DNA from: Streptomyces sp. NBC_00250
Lineage (GTDB): Bacteria; Actinomycetota; Actinomycetes; Streptomycetales; Streptomycetaceae
Assembly (NCBI RefSeq): GCF_036192275.1
Contig: NZ_CP108088.1
Span: 2,853,501-2,917,500 of the forward strand
DNA: 64,000 nt
Direction of reading: 5' to 3'
The position numbers were made by a program, and so were the translations under genes. The notes under the pieces were generated by a model that saw only the letters and a list, made by a program, of their open reading frames with translations, did no database searches and was not told the origin of the DNA. This document shows positions 62,316-64,000 of this stretch, one piece after another (the stretch's first letter is position 1; each line of letters starts with the position of its first letter).

Positions 62316-64000
62316 CGTCGTTCCTCTCCTCCGCGGCCGGGGCCGCGGTCGCCGTCCCGGCCGTCACACGCTGAGCGGGTATTTTCCCACGTGCGTCGGC
62401 GGCCTCGCGGCACTCGGGCGTTTCGATGCTGATCCGGGGAAGCAGCCGGTCGAGCCACTTCGGCAGCCACCAGTTCGCCCCGCCGAGCATGTGCATGAGG
62501 GCGGGGACGAGGAGCGTCCGCAGGACGAAGGCGTCGAGGGCGACGGCCGCGGCGAGCGCGATGCCGAACATCGCGATGACCCGGTCGCCGGAGAGGACGA
62601 AGGCGAGGAAGACCGCGATCATGATCACGGCGGCGGAGTTGATGACCCGGCTCGTCTCGGCCAGGCCGACCCGGACCGCCCGCCGGTTGTCACCGGTCTC
62701 CAGCCACTCCTCGTACATCCGGCTGACCAGGAAGACCTGGTAGTCCATGGAGAGCCCGAAGAGGACGGAGACCATGATCACGGGGAGGAAGGGTTCGATC
62801 GGCCCGGCACTGCCGAGACCGAGGAGTTCGCTCCCCCAGCCCCACTGGAAGATCGCCACGACCACGCCGAAGGCACCGGCGACGGCCGCGACGTTCATGG
62901 CGGCGGCCTTGAGCGGGATGCCGATCGACCGGAACGCGAGCAGGAGCAGCAGACAGCCGAGGGCGATGACGACCCCGACGAAGAGCGGCAGCTTGCCGAT
63001 GATGATCTCTGCGAAGTCGTCGTACGAGGCGGTGACACCGCCCACGTGCACCTGCAGGGAGCTGCCGGCCTCGGCCTCCGGGATGACGTCCGTACGGAGC
63101 CGGTCGACGAGCTCGCTGGTGGCCTTGGACTGGGGCGAGGACTCGGGGACGACGGTGAGGACCGCGGTGTCGCCGGAGCTGTTGTAGGTCACCGGGGAGA
63201 CGGAGGCGACGCCGCGGGTCGCGGAGAGCGCGGCCGGCAGCTGGTCGAGGGCGACCCGGTCGTCGGCGCCGTCGAGCCCGGCGACCAGGGTGAGGGGGCC
63301 GTTCGTACCGGGGCCGAAGCCTTCGGCGATCAGGTCGTAGGCCTGCCGCGTGGTCGCGGTGGCCGGGCCGTTGCCCTGGTCGGAGGTGCCGAGGTGGAGC
63401 GAGAGGGTGGGCAGCGCGAGGACGCCCATGACGACGGCGGCGACCAGCCCGAGGAGCTTGGGGTGCCGCTCGACGAAGGCGGACCAGCGGGCGGCGAAGC
63501 CGGTGGGCAGCTCGGGCTGCGGCCCGTGCTCGGCGAGCGCCCGGCGCTCGCGCCGGGACAGTGCCCGCATGCCGATGAGCGAGAGCAGTGCCGGCAGCAG
63601 GGTGACGGAGGCGGCGACCGTGAGGACGACGGTGAGGGAGGCGGCGATGGCGACGCCGTTGAGGAAGCTGAGCCGCAGGATCAGCATGCCGAGCAGGGCG
63701 ATGCAGACGGTGGCCCCGGCGAAGACGACGGCGCGGCCGGTGGTGGCGACGGCGGTCTCGGCGGCCTCGGCGACGGAGAGCCCGCGTTTCAGGCCTCTGC
63801 GGTGCCGGGTGACGATGAAGAGGGCGTAGTCGATGCCGACGCCGAGGCCGACGAGCATGCCCAGCATCGGCGCGAAGTCGGCCACGGTCATCAGATGGCC
63901 GAGGAGCACGATCCCGGAGTACGCGATGCCGACGCTGACGAGCGCGGTCGCGATGGGGAGCGCGGAGGCGGCGAGGGAGCCGAAGGCGAGGAAGAGGACG
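62293..64000 (-). CDS. MMPL/RND-superfamily membrane transporter, 5' end cut by window
   Basis: 569 codons are visible; the frame stays open to base 64000, so the N-terminal part is missing (family about 700-750 aa). The diagnostic GxxxDY(D)-type motifs appear twice, in GLGVGIDYALFI and LFGLSMDYQVFL, each in a proton-relay TM helix. An extracytoplasmic domain sits between them (about SLHLGTSDQGNGPATATTRQ to YDDFAEIII). These proteins export lipids or drugs with the proton gradient. The 23-bp overlap with the GNAT gene suggests a two-gene unit. An internal ATG at 63909 is not the start. Confidence 0.9.
   Translation of the reverse strand, partial: VLFLAFGSLAASALPIATALVSVGIAYSGIVLLGHLMTVADFAPMLGMLVGLGVGIDYALFIVTRHRRGLKRGLSVAEAAETAVATTGRAVVFAGATVCIALLGMLILRLSFLNGVAIAASLTVVLTVAASVTLLPALLSLIGMRALSRRERRALAEHGPQPELPTGFAARWSAFVERHPKLLGLVAAVVMGVLALPTLSLHLGTSDQGNGPATATTRQAYDLIAEGFGPGTNGPLTLVAGLDGADDRVALDQLPAALSATRGVASVSPVTYNSSGDTAVLTVVPESSPQSKATSELVDRLRTDVIPEAEAGSSLQVHVGGVTASYDDFAEIIIGKLPLFVGVVIALGCLLLLLAFRSIGIPLKAAAMNVAAVAGAFGVVVAIFQWGWGSELLGLGSAGPIEPFLPVIMVSVLFGLSMDYQVFLVSRMYEEWLETGDNRRAVRVGLAETSRVINSAAVIMIAVFLAFVLSGDRVIAMFGIALAAAVALDAFVLRTLLVPALMHMLGGANWWLPKWLDRLLPRISIETPECREAADARGKIPAQRVTAGTATAAPAAEERNDDVRDIAG

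Overview
The window is GC-rich (about 70% or more) with strong G/C third-position bias, many GTG starts, hairpin terminators that often lack a long T-run, and actinobacterial gene families. Gene content and order (ilvB-ilvN-ilvC-serA, leuB, ilvE, cimA, fused ureAB, CdgC-type GGDEF protein) point to a Streptomyces chromosome core region. No rRNA, tRNA, CRISPR array, insertion sequence or prophage was seen. Both ends cut a gene: an acyl-CoA carboxylase beta subunit at base 1 and an MMPL/RND-type transporter at base 64000.

Layout. 1-11.1 kb: pccB (partial), a secreted GH101 endo-alpha-N-acetylgalactosaminidase, a small secreted M15-like protein, a YceI protein with its own promoter and operator-like dyad, a beta-lactamase-fold serine hydrolase, a second DNA clamp (dnaN paralogue) and a TPM-domain membrane protein. 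11.1-13.0 kb: citramalate synthase cimA behind an isoleucine-containing leader peptide and a T-tailed terminator. 13.0-20.6 kb: a nitrogen-related group (MFS permease, TetR, unknown protein, agmatine deiminase, a divergent ureC and fused ureAB) divergent from an NCS1 permease. An 18-bp element occurs twice in the shared intergenic region. 20.6-23.5 kb: ilvE, leuB and an unlisted 43-aa gene. 23.5-28.4 kb: LysR/oxidoreductase pair, PadR/HAAS-like pair, an AAC(2')-type acetyltransferase and an alpha/beta hydrolase. 28.5-32.4 kb: proline catabolism (PRODH and P5C dehydrogenase) with a divergent PucR regulator. 32.4-44.1 kb: a translationally coupled sulfonate-type cluster (flavin reductase, SsuA/C/B-like ABC importer, NtaA/DszA-like monooxygenase, single-chain ABC exporter, aldo-keto reductase) with a ROK regulator and two cysteine-containing leader peptides. 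44.2-50.4 kb: TetR, serA, ilvC, ilvN, ilvB with an ilvB attenuator. 50.4-64 kb: CdgC-like diguanylate cyclase with a degenerate EAL domain, 2-hydroxyacid dehydrogenase, aldo-keto reductase, PQQ-type sugar dehydrogenase lipoprotein, large LuxR/LAL regulator, small proteins, GNAT and MMPL transporter.

How it works together. cimA, leuB, ilvB/N/C and ilvE are branched-chain amino-acid genes. At least two transcripts carry peptide leaders whose codons match the end product, so translation-coupled attenuation is the likely shared control. The sulfonate-type cluster shows the same logic with Cys codons, which supports a role in sulfur acquisition. The most unusual unit is the urease-like pair: it has no ureDEFG genes beside it, its active-site flap Cys is replaced by Val, and it shares regulatory DNA with a nucleobase-type permease.
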